Below are positions 42,420 to 52,441 of a stretch of 64,000 nucleotides of DNA, piece by piece. The notes beneath the pieces were generated by a model. It had not been told where the DNA came from. It saw only the letters and a program-made list of their open reading frames with translations, and did not search any database. Position 1 is the stretch's first letter. Each line of letters begins with the position of its first letter. Source of the stretch: Bathynomus jamesi (lineage: Eukaryota > Arthropoda > Malacostraca > Isopoda > Cirolanidae); assembly GCA_023014485.1 (NCBI GenBank), contig JAJOZX010002713.1, positions 405,001 to 469,000 of the forward strand, given 5' to 3'. The position numbers and the translations under genes are program-made.

Positions 42420-43105
42420 CCCACAGGGGGTTTATCGACAAGATACCCCAACAACAAAACTTAGGGTAGTTTGTAACTGTAGCCTCAAAGACAGTGATAA
42501 ACACAGTTTGAACGATTGCCTGATTGAGGGTCTTAATCTCATTTCTTACCTTGTGAAGATCTTACTCAGGTTCAGGTAAGATACATATGCCTTACAAAAT
42601 GACATTTCAAAGGCATTTTTCAGAATAAATCTTAAAAATGAATATGACTAGGATCAACTTGGGTTCTTATGGTTCAGAGATCCGTTTGATTTGAATAAAG
42701 GGTTCATAACCTACAGAGTCAATGTTGTTTGGAGCCAATTGCTCACTAGCCTATTAGCATTGACAATTAGACATCATTTGAACCAGTTTAATAACTCTTT
42801 GAAACTAAACTTCCTTAAAGAACATACCTCAGTTGGAACTATTGGCTGCTAAGTTAGCTTTTAAGATCATTTCATTTCTTAAGGATGCCAACTATGATGT
42901 AAACATAACTGATATCTACATTTGGCTCGACAGTCAGATTTGTCTTGCCTGGATACGGAATAATGGCATTAATAGAAAGGACATCTTTGTAAGAAACAGG
43001 TTAAAAGATACAGCTGAAGCTAATGAAAACCTACAAGTGAACTTTCACTATGTTAAGGTAAGTCGCCAGGTATTTACAAGTGGTATTGACATTTTTATAA
43101 TTTAA
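42420..43105 (+). pseudogene. BEL/Pao RT and RNase H fragments
   Basis: TTKLRVVCNCSLKDSDKHSLNDCL (first half of fingers), then ALQNDISKAFFRINL (motif A) and FLWFRDPFDL are seen in pieces. The YVDD motif region is deleted. RNase H resumes with QLELLAAKLAF...; in 42833-43105 the segment DIYIWLDSQICLAWIRNN matches the Pao RNase H pattern WxDSxxxLxWI. The sequence ends near 43105 in an A-rich stretch. Confidence 0.7.
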
Positions 43106-43254
43106 AAAAAGTATGTACTTTTTTGCTTTTAGAAATTAAAAAATTTATTATAAAAAATAAAGCATTTGGAAGGGGCGCCAAGATTGACCAAAAGGGGCGC
43201 CAAATTGACAAGGGCCTCCCCCCCACCCACGTAAATACGCTAGTGGGGTTATTT
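43106..43254. other. Junction sequence with hAT-like end word
   Basis: Contains two 'aggggcgccaa' motifs (about 43170, 43195) and 'cacccacgtaaatacgctagtg', whose complement resembles a transposon terminus (CACTAGCGTATTTACG). No partner end found. Confidence 0.35.
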
Positions 43255-43449
43255 TGTCATAAGATGAGAAGGGCTTAGAGATTAGAGAATATTTAGAAGA
43301 CACTTCTCCCGAGAAGTACCAGTCACTTTGGGATGCTGAACTACAGCATTACAAACCCTTCCTCTCTTTCACTGTTCATCCGGCTGAGTTATTTCTGCAT
43401 ATACGTCACGATTTACAGGAATTCCTTATGCATCGCTATGAACTCTGAA
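43255..43449 (+). pseudogene. Fragment homologous to Polinton right-arm protein 2
   Basis: Translated from about 43265, this gives KGLEIREYLEDTSPEKYQ, then LSFTVHPAELFLHIRHDL, ending RYEL and a stop at 43449. The order, the TVHPxELFL core and the spacing to the stop match the last 60 residues of the gene at 17955-18698 (GLELEDYL..., YTVHPEELFLYI...). DNA similarity is low by eye, so this is an older relative, not a recent duplicate. No other Polinton gene is recognised around it. Confidence 0.7.
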
Positions 43450-43800
43450 TATGTTCAGTTGAAAAAACAAGTGAAAAGAAAATAAAGGATCGCTTTTCAT
43501 GAATTTTCTGTAATAAACGATCGTGTACTCGAGCATGTTTTTGAATGTATATGTTCAAAGATTAAGAATTATGAAAATGTAACATTCAATTGTAATGTAG
43601 GAAAAAATAACCCTAAATTATCTTAAATTTCTGTATATCGAGTATAGGAAGTCTCATACATTAAACGGGTTATTATTTTGGAAAGAAGTAATTGTATGAG
43701 TATAAGAGAAAGAAATGAGAATGTAACTATTTCCACCATTAAGTGAGAGTTTACTATACTCAAAAAAATAATCTCTTAACATGTTAATAAGTATTGTATG
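43450..43800. other. AT-rich, no gene recognised
   Basis: Follows the Polinton-type fragment; could be its 3' non-coding continuation, but nothing matches the right arm of the main Polinton by eye. Confidence 0.4.
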
Positions 43801-44744
43801 CAGGCCGGGATCCAGAATTTATATCAGGGGAGATGGGCCAAGCAAATATATTTCAAAGATTAATAAGCTAATGAAAATAAAATGCATACCTATTCTTTAA
43901 TCTTACATACTAAAATGAACTCATACACAGTTGACAAACGTAAGAAATACAACGCATTGTTACATATACCTAGAGCTAGAACTAAATCACACCAAACAAG
44001 TGCAAGGTAAGTTCACATATAGGTACAGTACTTTGCAGATAGGTGCATTTCTAGGAATGTCGCGTTAAAAAATGCGTGAATGCTTATACACAATTAAGAA
44101 TTATAAAATCCACCATATTTACCAAATCGATTACAAACAGCAAAATATGTGCGAATTTAATATATAAGTTACAAGCAAATAATATCACAATTACAGCTTT
44201 GAGAATATATAAATAAAACTCGACATAAATTTACAGAAAAAATTAATATACACAGAAATTCAATTTTGTGCCGTCACTAATACAACCAACGACCAATGCC
44301 AGAGGACGTAACGGCCAGTCGCCCTCACTCACTCAATCTAATCCTGAAGAACATGCGACGTGGATGCCTTCTCGCGAAATTGTCTAAAATAATGTTATAA
44401 TTCAGATCAATTTTGCGATGAATCATTAATAGAGCTAGACCAGTTAGCCTATTTTCGCCCTTTCTTGATTTCGTGTTTATTTCTTGAGTGTGCGTGACTG
44501 AATGAACGCTCGCAGTCACGACATGTAATTAATGTGGTAGCGAGAAGACTCAACATCGCTGTGGCATTTGGGAACAAAGTGGCCCGTATATGCTTGAGTG
44601 TTTTCTCAACAGAACGTGGTTTTGGAAGTGTCGAAGCAGTCCACTTTGCTTCCCAGCATTGTAATTCGGCTTGTAGTGACAAAGCTGCCCGAGTGTCAGG
44701 AGGGGCACATGACACCCCTGCGTACCCCGCTAAATCCGAGCCTG
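43801..44744 (-). mobile_element. hAT element remnant, CAGGCCGGGATCCAG termini
   Basis: The left end CAGGCCGGGATCCAG pairs with CAGGCTCGGATTTAG read inward from the right (44744). The flanks (attgtatg, tatatgta) do not give a clear TSD. A transposase C-terminal fragment lies on the minus strand near the right end. Confidence 0.65.
44449..44715 (-). pseudogene. hAT transposase C-terminal fragment
   Basis: SLQAELQCWEAKWTAS, KTLKHIRATLFPNATAMLSLLATTL and CERSFSHAHS match the region before and including the ERSFS dimerisation motif of THAP/52-kDa-repressor-like hAT transposases (ELxxWxxxW...FPNxxxLLxIxxTLPVTxxxxERSFS). Only about 85 codons remain. Confidence 0.7.
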
Positions 44745-45010
44745 TATATGTATATTTATATATCGTGTTTGTCTTTCATCTGGTACTTTTCCTTCCTGCT
44801 GGAAATTCGCTCTCATTCAGCCTATCCCAAAGAAGGGATAGGCCCTCAAACTATCGTCTAATTGCTTTGATTTCTTGCCTTTCTAAAGTTTTTCACTCTA
44901 TCATTAATAGGAAGATTCTAAAACACCTCTCTTCTCGCACTCATCTTTCCGATCGTCAGTATGAGTTTCGCTCTACTAGCGATCTTCATTCGTCAGCGAG
45001 AGGAGTTACA
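44745..45010 (+). pseudogene. Jockey-like LINE RT fragment
   Basis: Sequence with PSNYRLIALISCLSKVFHSI, then NRKILKHLSSRTHLSDRQYEFR, is the RT fingers region (usual SNYRPIALLSCxSKxxE). It is truncated on both sides and has frame changes. It is probably the same LINE family as 22550-23380. Confidence 0.7.
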
Positions 45011-45276
45011 AGCGGTCAATCGTGCTGATAGGACGTGTTTCAGTGATTTTGCTAATTTCTAAGCCGGGCTTTTACCCTAGTTTGTGTAGATTTACTTAAT
45101 CGTTTTATTTCGATTGTGTGTTGAATTAGCTGGATCCCTATTAGGCCTTTCCTTTTTTTTTTTTTTTTTCGGTAGAGGGTCTGGCTTCTAGGCTTTGGCC
45201 AGGGCCAGGCCTAGCCTTCGGTTAGGTCTTTCTGGTTAGTTGGGATAGCCTACCATCTTTCGATCGGCTCATACGT

Positions 45277-46890
45277 ATGTCTTCACAGGCAGCCCCATCT
45301 GAGGATGGGGGTGCTTCTGCCTTCCAGTCGTCTATTGTTTCTGCCGAAGTGCATTGCGATTCCGATGGCTTTCAGGCATTAAAAAGGGCTAGGTCCTCAG
45401 ACTGCCTTAAGGATGTTCCCACTTATAAGCGCTCACAGAAATCTCAGAGCCACATACCAGTTCCTTCCACCACTGCGCCTGTTTCAAACTCTTTTTCAGT
45501 GCTAGCTTCCCTGCCCTCTAGTACTAACACTACCTCTGTTGTCCATAGCACCTGGCCCCCTTTGGGTGGGCATGCTGATGGGCGTCCAGTTTTTGGTGAT
45601 TGTGAGGTTCTTGGTGCTAAGTCCGCTTCTGCGATAAAAGTTGCCCCCACACTTCCTTTCAAGACTAAGCTCCTCCTGCGTCGTGACCAACATCAAGAAA
45701 TTCCTTTTTACGCTTCATATGTCTATATGACTGCTGTCTCTGACAATATTCGGCTCACTAATCTCAGTCCCTTTGCCCTTAAGTGGGGTATTGAGGCACT
45801 TTGTAGGCACAAATACTGTAGGAGTGGTAGTTTGTTACTGCAGACTGCTTCTCCATCTCAGCTGCGAACCCTTCTTAATGCAACCTCCTTCTTGAACAAC
45901 CAGTACAATATTAAGGTAGAATTGGCATCCAAGTTTGATATCATACAAGGCATCATTCGTGCACCAGAATTGCTAGTTGATTCAGTTGAGGATATTTTGG
46001 AGGAACTAAAACCTTGCAGTGTTTTGGAAATGAGACGACTTACGCCAGGTAAGGACAAGATTCCTACTAGGGCCTTGGTACTTACCTTTGGTGGGAAAAT
46101 TCTCCCTACTAAGATCTATTGTGGCTACCTCAGTTATACTGTTGAGCATTTCTTTTCGAGACCTCTGCGTTGCTTTAAGTGTCAACGATTTGGTCATGGC
46201 CGAGATGTCTGTCAGAATGAGCCCCGTTGTGGGAGGTGTGGGGGGTCTCACTCCTCTCCAGATTGTGAAGGTCCGGATGGTTGTACAAACTGTCATGCTC
46301 CCCATCCCGCCTTCTCCTCCATTTGCCCAGTTTACCTGAAGGAGCAGGCTATAGTGCGATACAAATGTTTGAATAATGTCTCTTTCTCAGAGGCAAGACG
46401 CCATTGTTCAGTCCTGGATAGGTCATTTTCCCAGGTAGCCAGGACAGATCCACCCCATCCCCCTTCAAATCAGTCTTCTCCCCCAACCCCACCTGTCCAG
46501 CCTAGACCCAGGCCTTCGCCTTCCCCGGCATGCCCTCCGGTTTGGTTTCTTCTGCACCTCCCACAATTCCATTTCCCCATCCATTTACTGTCAGAGACAT
46601 CTCTTCGATTCCATACAGTCATTTGCCCTCCTTGCCCCCTCCTGGCCCGTCTCCCTCCCACTTCCCAGTCTGCCTCTCAGCCTCCTCATTCTAAGAGCCT
46701 TCGGGCTGTTAGTGGTCTCACCAGCTCCCAGTATTGGCAGCTGGTGAAGGATGTTCGTGACCTTATGTCCAGGAATAAATCTCCTCAACAAATTGTTAAC
46801 AAACTTGCCTCTTACGCTAATACAAATAATATTATTTCGAATAATAAACTTACTTCCGCCGAGGGGATGCTTCTCCTCTTCACGCCTTAA
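45277..46890 (+). CDS. Jockey LINE ORF1 (gag-like, three zinc knuckles)
   Basis: An uninterrupted 537-codon ORF. A Ser/Thr-rich N-terminal half is followed by a PRE_C2HC-like/RRM-like region (residues 130-280), then CFKCQRFGHGRDVC, CGRCGGSHSSPDC and CTNCHAPHPAFSSIC, three consecutive zinc knuckles near residues 297-352, and a Pro/Ser-rich tail. This is the nucleic-acid-binding chaperone of Jockey elements. The intact frame suggests a fairly young copy, although the rest of the element is broken. Its stop at 46888-46890 leads directly into the endonuclease frame. Confidence 0.85.
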   Translation: MSSQAAPSEDGGASAFQSSIVSAEVHCDSDGFQALKRARSSDCLKDVPTYKRSQKSQSHIPVPSTTAPVSNSFSVLASLPSSTNTTSVVHSTWPPLGGHADGRPVFGDCEVLGAKSASAIKVAPTLPFKTKLLLRRDQHQEIPFYASYVYMTAVSDNIRLTNLSPFALKWGIEALCRHKYCRSGSLLLQTASPSQLRTLLNATSFLNNQYNIKVELASKFDIIQGIIRAPELLVDSVEDILEELKPCSVLEMRRLTPGKDKIPTRALVLTFGGKILPTKIYCGYLSYTVEHFFSRPLRCFKCQRFGHGRDVCQNEPRCGRCGGSHSSPDCEGPDGCTNCHAPHPAFSSICPVYLKEQAIVRYKCLNNVSFSEARRHCSVLDRSFSQVARTDPPHPPSNQSSPPTPPVQPRPRPSPSPACPPVWFLLHLPQFHFPIHLLSETSLRFHTVICPPCPLLARLPPTSQSASQPPHSKSLRAVSGLTSSQYWQLVKDVRDLMSRNKSPQQIVNKLASYANTNNIISNNKLTSAEGMLLLFTP

Positions 46891-46892
46891 TT

Positions 46893-47980
46893 TTCACATT
46901 TATACAGTGGAATGTCAAGAGCCTCCGTGCACGACTACCCCAGCTGAAGAACTTACTTAGCACCTATTCTCCTGCCCTAATTGCCTTACAGAAAACTCGC
47001 CTATCCCGACCATTCTCCCCTTATTTCAAACACTATACATTCTATAGAAAAGATAGGAATGCCCATGGGGGTGGTGTTGCTTCACTTCTTCATGCCCTTC
47101 TTCCTGGCACTCCCCTCCCATTATATACTCCACTCGAAGCAGTTGCAGCACAGGTTCCGCTCTTTAGTAGAGCAACTACAGTTTGCTCTTTGTACAAACC
47201 CCCCGGCTTTCCCCTCACCTTACAGTTGCTTGATGATCTTGTACAGCAACTGCCAACTCCCTTCATATTATTAAGGGATTTCAATGCCCATCACTCTTGT
47301 TGGGGCTCCTCCTTTTGCGACGAGAGAGGGGTCCTCTATGCTGACTTCCTTTTCGATAACTCCTTATTTTTGTTTAGTTTTCCCACCCCCACTTACCTCT
47401 CTGATGCTACAGGGACTTTCTCCTCCATTGATCTGACCATTTGTAATCAAGAACTGGCCCACCAGTTCCAGTGGTTCGTATCCTCTGACCTTTGTGATAG
47501 TGACCATTTCCCTCTCTTTCTTCAGTCTACATCCTCCTTTCCTCCCATTCAACGACGTTTCCGCTTCGATCTGAAAAAAGCTGACTGGAGTGCTTATGCC
47601 CTTTTAGCCAACTTGCCTCCTCCCTCTCATGATGCCGATCTGGATTGTACAGCCATTTCTACCCCCATATCACAGTCCCCTCTGCCTCTATTCCATTGAA
47701 GTCAACTACCGTTAATCCTAAGTATAATGCAGCATGGTGGACTGCTGAATGTGAAGCTGCTGTTTTGTCACGTAAGAGGGCCATCCGTAGCTTTCGAAAG
47801 AACCCAATTCTACGTCTATTTATCAACTACAAACATGCTCGAGCACTTGCTCGGCACACTGTAAAATTAGCAAAGAGAATCTCTTGGAGGAACTATGTTA
47901 ACAACATCTCCTTTGGTACACCTTCATCTGCAGTCTGGAGAAAAGTCCGGGCCTTTCAAGGCTCCTATGCTGTCACGTAA
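46893..47980 (+). pseudogene. Jockey LINE ORF2, AP endonuclease and pre-RT region
   Basis: Endonuclease motifs in order: IQWNVKSLRARL (start), ALQKTRL (usual QET; Glu replaced by Lys), LRDFNAHHSCWG, TFSSIDLTICN and CDSDHFPLF. Frame changes occur near 47080 and 47190. A further frame (47645-47980) reads AAWWTAECEAAVLSRKRAIR and ISWRNYVNNISFGTPSSAVW, the linker before RT. The sequence stops at about 47980 and RT is missing. Confidence 0.75.
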
Positions 47981-47999
47981 GGTCTTAGTTAAAGATGCA

Positions 48000-50231
48000 T
48001 TCCATACTTAGAAATAAAATAAACGAATTTAAGGCGATAATTTATTCCGGCAACTACGATATAGTTGCTATCACTGAAACGTGGTTAAATACCGTGACTC
48101 GGGACTTGTTGGGGGAACTTGATATACCTGGTTTTAAACTCTTTACTAATGTTAGGTTACATAGGATTGGTGGCGGCGTTTTGCTGTACATTCGTAATTC
48201 CCTTAGGGCTATCGAGATTAAGAGAGATTTTCCGGCAGCAATTAATGCGATATGCGTTGAAGTTAGGGCGCGTAGTATTAGTTTTAATTTTGTTGTTGTT
48301 TATAGACCTCCCGTTCAACCCCTCGATACCGATACTAGATTTTACTCACTTCTTGGTAACTTTATTGCTAATCGGAATAGTATAAATCTCGGAGACTTTA
48401 ACTGCCCTAATGTTAATTACGAGACTTTTACTGGTAATAAGGAGGGTTTGAGACTGGTTGAGTTCATGGAAGATAATTTTTACGACAGATGGTTACCGAA
48501 CCAACGCGCGGTGACAATATTTTAGACGTGGTGATGACGAACGGCGAAAATATAGTCGAAGGTTTAGAAGTAGGCGAGAGTTTAGGAGGTAGTGATCATC
48601 AAATTCTTAGGTTTAAGCTACTGATAGAAAACACTAAGGATAGTAAAGTAATAGAAGTCCCTGATTTTCGTAGGGCTAATTTTGATAGTTGTGCGGATAG
48701 GATGAGAGTAGTGGACTGGGATAACTTATTTGTGGGTAATGACACAAATTTGTATTGGGAGGCGTTTAAAGATAGTTTCTTGAATATCGAAAGGGAGTTT
48801 ATTCCTCGTAGGCCCAAGCGCGCTAGAAATCATGGTACGCCCAAGTGGTGGACTAGGGAAATAGGCGAGTTCATAAACGAGCGTAATAGAGCGTATAGAC
48901 TTAATAAGCACAATGGCACGGTAGCTAAAGTTAATAGATATATCGAGCTTCGACGTAAGTTTAAAAGATCAGTTAGAATGCTGAGCGTAATTTAGAGATA
49001 CTTATAGCTGCGGATAGTAAACATAACCCAAAAAAGTTTTTCGATTACGTGAATAATCGTAAGCCGATAAAAAATAATATAGGCCTTCTCGTGGACGCTA
49101 ATGGCGCTTTGGCTTCCGACGCTCAGGCGATGGCGGGTATTTTTAATAACTTTTTTGCGAGTTTTTACCGAAGAAGACGTCAATAATGTCCCCGATGTGG
49201 ACCATATCGTTCCATTTAGCAGCGAGATTATTTTGGATGAAATAGCTGTTTACGAGGGTGAGATTGCGCATTATATTGATAGGCTAAAAGTTAGCAAGGC
49301 TCCAGGCCCTGACGCGCTTAATCCTAGACATTTGAAAGATGTGAAAGACGTTATCGTAGGCCCCTTAACGAAGATTTTTAATCAGTCACTCGAAACGGGG
49401 ATTATTCCTGAACATTTCAAATTAGCTAACGTCACGCGAAAATAGGCGATAAGGTTGTTAACGAGGACAATATAAATAGGCTCGAAGACGATATAAATAG
49501 GATTATGGAGTGGACGGATAAGTGGCAGATGCAATTTAACGTAGACAAGTGTAAAGTTTTGCATATAAGTTCTCGTAGCAATAATTACACGTACACGATG
49601 GATTTTAGAGAGTTAGCAAGCGTTGACGAGGAAGTAGATTTAGGCGTACGCGTATCTAAGGATTTAAAAGTTAGGAACCAGTGCCTGGAGTCTCGCGCAA
49701 AAGGTAATAGGATGTTAGGCTTCATAGCGCGTAATTTAGAATTTAAATCGAAGAATATTATATTGCCCCTTTACAAGTCCCTAGTCAGGCCTCATTTACA
49801 AGATGCCGTTCAGTTTTGGTGTCTGTATTTGCGTGAGGATATTGATAGGTTAGAAAGGGTTCAGCGTTGTGCCACGAAACTAATCCCGTCATTGTGCAAT
49901 AAGCCTTATGAAGATAGGATTAAAGAGTTAGACTTGCATTCACTCAAAACTAGGAGATTAAGGGGGGGTACTTATTGAAGTTTTCAAAATCGTTAATAAA
50001 ATGGATGACGTAAATTTTGATAAATTGTTCACTTTCGATAATAGCAATACTCGTAATAACGGATATAAGTTGCGTGGCAGACGTTTCATTACTAATATCG
50101 CTAAAAACTTCTTTACGCTTAAAGTAATTGATAAATGGAATAATCTTCCCGCGTCAGTCGTGAACTCTACCAGTGTTATTGTGTTTAAGAACCGTTTTGA
50201 TAAGCATTTTAAAAATATTAACATTGTTTAA
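48000..50231 (+). pseudogene. CR1-like ORF2 (endonuclease + RT with deletion)
   Basis: Four open pieces (48000-48525, 48489-48995, 49101-49445, 49505-50231) are linked by single-base frame changes near 48490, 49000 and 49180. The final part has WTDKWQMQFNVDKCKVLHI, DLGVRVSKDLK, LEFKSKNIILPLYKSLVRPH and DKWNNLPASVVNS, standard for CR1/L2-group RT C-termini. The missing palm makes it non-functional. Confidence 0.8.
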
Positions 50232-50350
50232 TATAATAATAAAACAATTAGTAACAGGAGCTCCGGGGGTGGTGATCGGGGATGAGTCTGTTGACGACTA
50301 ATGCCAGCTTGTGACATGCCAGCGTGTAATATGCCAGCAAAAAAAAAAAA
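48000..50350 (+). mobile_element. CR1-like LINE copy A, 5'-truncated, RT core deleted
   Basis: It begins inside the endonuclease (RNKINEFKAIIYSGNYDIVAI), equivalent to 58085 in copy B, and ends in an A-rich tail (50338-50349). It is inserted in the Jockey element. Endonuclease motifs: ITETWLN, GGGVLLYIRN, NLGDFNCPNVNY and LGGSDHQILRF. The RT starts (KAPGPDALNPRHLK) but jumps at about 49440 from KLANVT to thumb sequence, so the palm with motifs A-C is deleted. The C-terminal part runs to 50231. Confidence 0.8.
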
Positions 50351-50359
50351 TAGACTAAC

Positions 50360-51170
50360 ACGAACTTAGATGTAGGTCGTAGCGTAAACTAACCCACTTT
50401 TTGTTATTCTTTTTTTTTCCTGTCTCCTTATTTGCATGTATGTAACTCTCTTCATTGCATGTCTGTAGTTTGCATGGTATGATAGTGTTTGAGTTAAGAA
50501 TGTGTTGCATGGTTTGTAATGCGTTCTTATTTTACTTCTTTTCATCTTCCACCCCTTTCCGGCAGAGTGGGCTGCAGTGGCCGGCGGATGATGATGGTGT
50601 CCTTCTTTCTCTTTTTCTGAATGAATTTTAACCCACGAGTGATAGGTTTTGCTACTTACTTAACCCCTTATTCTCTTCTTTTAACCCCTTACTTTCTTCT
50701 TTCTCTCGGGCTAACCTTAGAGTGGATCTTAGGGTCTTTGTTACTCTTAGCTTCTGTAGATCTGTAGGTAATGCTGCCCGTTTGCGTCTCCGAACTGTGT
50801 GCCGAGATCTCACTCTACCCTTTCAACTAAGTTCCATTCTCAGCCCATACTTTCCTCCTCATCCTGTACTCAGCTTTTTGATGGAGTCCCAATTGTATGC
50901 ATTCATTTAATTTTAATTCTTTATTTATTTATCTATTTATTTATTTTTTTCACTTTCCCTGTCTATGTAGCTGGAGGCCCTCTTTTCAAGCGCCACAGAG
51001 TCGGCCCTGTGGCTGAAGAGGTGATGGGTCTCTTACTCTCCTGTCCTTTTTTCCCCATTTATTATGCCCTGAACACTTGTGATTAACTCTTAACCTCGCA
51101 GCATATACTGTCTCCGTTCTGGTGTTAATAACTCATTGGGTTGGTGCACCATTAAACTTAATCAATCAAT
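50360..51170 (+). other. Probable Jockey LINE 3' UTR
   Basis: Ends in 'caccattaaacttaatcaatcaatc', the kind of (AATC)n 3' terminus common in arthropod Jockey-like LINEs. It follows the poly-A tail of copy A and may be the 3' part of the Jockey whose 5' part ends at 47985. No RT domain remains. Assignment is tentative. Confidence 0.4.
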
Positions 51171-51420
51171 CGTCAGCCAGACTCCTTACTGAACGGACGC
51201 CTTCCCTAGGCTCTCTGATATTGTTTCTACTTTTGATATTGCCGATAAATTTACTGTTGGAAAGTTTTGAATTTTATATACTTGCGCTTATATTCACATT
51301 GTTATAGTTAAGTAACTGAACATTAGTGGTTTTTAGTTATTTATAAGTTTTCAGAGCGTGCCGGCTTAATTTAATATAACCTTGTGACGGTTATAAACGT
51401 TAACTACTTTAACTTGCGCG

Positions 51421-51678
51421 ATGCCGTCCCAGAAAGCGTCGTGTGCTAGATGTGGGGTTAATCGGTGGTCCTATAGCGATTACCGAGAGATCGGTTTGTT
51501 TCTTTTGCGAGTTGAGTGAAGAGATAGTGGATTTAAAATGTAGTGTATGCGAGGTGACGGGACGACTTACAACGCTTGATGAGAGCAGGGGTAGGCTTAC
51601 GGTTGACGTAGGCCGAACCTATACTAACGTTGAAGACGTTAGTAAGTTGAAGGGTGAGGTTAGGAACCTAGTTTCTAG
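51421..51678 (+). pseudogene. CR1-like ORF1 N-terminal, PHD-like zinc cluster
   Basis: MPSQKASCARCG starts it. A frame change near 51460 leads to RSVCFFCELSEEIVDLKCSVC, matching a C2..C2..C2 PHD-like pattern of CR1 ORF1 proteins. The 5' LTR of the Gypsy element cuts it at 51679. Confidence 0.6.
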
Positions 51679-52145
51679 TGTAGTGAATACTCTTATTTTA
51701 GTTTCAAGATAAATGTTAATTTTACCGTCTTGAATTTCGGAATAGCTATAAATTCATTTTAAATTAGTTACCCATCATAATTCAATTGTAAACCACATAA
51801 TACTAATTTTATGTATACTGTATTATTTTATTGTATGTAAACATAATTAATTATATATCACAATTGTCAGTTAATTATTTATATTCAAATAATTATTTTA
51901 ATCTAATACCTTGTCCATTTTGCAAATAAATAATAGAAATCCAAGGGTTATATTTTCCATCCTTGGTACTGTCGCAGTTTCGCCTAACGGACTCAATACG
52001 GCTAGTGAGATAATCACTGGTTGGCACTTAACCAGCGGCAGTGCTTATGGCTACATCATCCAGGTTAACCTATACCGGATAGATGCGCTACGGTCCCAAG
52101 CCGTAGCTTGCCTAGGCCCAACGACGACGACGACGAAAACCAACA
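51679..52145 (+). repeat. 5' LTR of the Gypsy element
   Basis: Starts TGTAGTGAATACTC and ends CCAACA, with (cgacga)n just before the end. An open frame inside it (also in the 3' LTR) is not a gene. Confidence 0.95.
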
Positions 52146-52174
52146 ATTGGTGACCCCGGAGTTGGATTCCCCCC

Positions 52175-52345
52175 TTTTACCCGAACGACTAGGACTAGAC
52201 TGTAACGTCGTTCGTGCCCATCACCCCTTTTTACCCGAACGACTAGGACTAGACTGTAACGACGTGTAACGTCGTTCGTGCCCATCACCCCCTTCACCCG
52301 AGCGACTAGGACCAGACTGTAACGTCGCTCGTGCCCTCTGCCCCT
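52175..52345 (+). repeat. Tandem repeats in the Gypsy leader, about 54 bp x3
   Basis: The unit 'acccgaacgactaggactagactgtaacgtcgttcgtgcccatcacccc' occurs three times with variation, the third copy GC-shifted (gagcgac, cgctcg). Each unit contains the near-palindrome aacgtcgtt/acgacgt. It lies between the PBS and gag, where packaging or dimerisation signals sit in LTR elements. Confidence 0.85.
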
Positions 52346-52441
52346 CACCCCTGCCCGTGCGCTCTGTGCCTGCGCTCGTCTCAACCTTCACTCCTTCGTT
52401 GGTAACTTGTCTTGCTTGTACGTCAGCAAGCATAGGAGAAG

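Larger units (their letters stand above)
38251..43105 (+). mobile_element. BEL/Pao LTR retrotransposon remnant, split by a hAT
   Basis: The order gag (DUF1759-like), zinc knuckles, protease, pre-RT region, RT and RNase H follows the Pao plan on the plus strand. Every part has stops or frameshifts, the RT active-site region and integrase are missing, and no LTR pair is visible. A 2363-bp hAT is inserted between zinc knuckles and protease. Confidence 0.75.
45060..47985 (+). mobile_element. Jockey-clade non-LTR retrotransposon, 5' part
   Basis: It has a 5' UTR-like stretch, ORF1 (45277-46890), then ORF2 with AP endonuclease up to the pre-RT region. It ends at about 47985 where CR1-like sequence begins. 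The RT is absent here. A 3' end of Jockey type lies at 50360-51170 beyond that CR1-like element. Confidence 0.75.

Noticed and set aside
43801..44752. TSD for the hAT at 43801-44744
   Set aside because: attgtatg and tatatgta do not match convincingly, so the element is called on termini and transposase remnant only.
51911..52153. 80-residue ORF starting MSILQINNRN, present again at 56444
   Set aside because: It is inside both LTRs of the Gypsy element and has no domain; its repetition is due to LTR identity.
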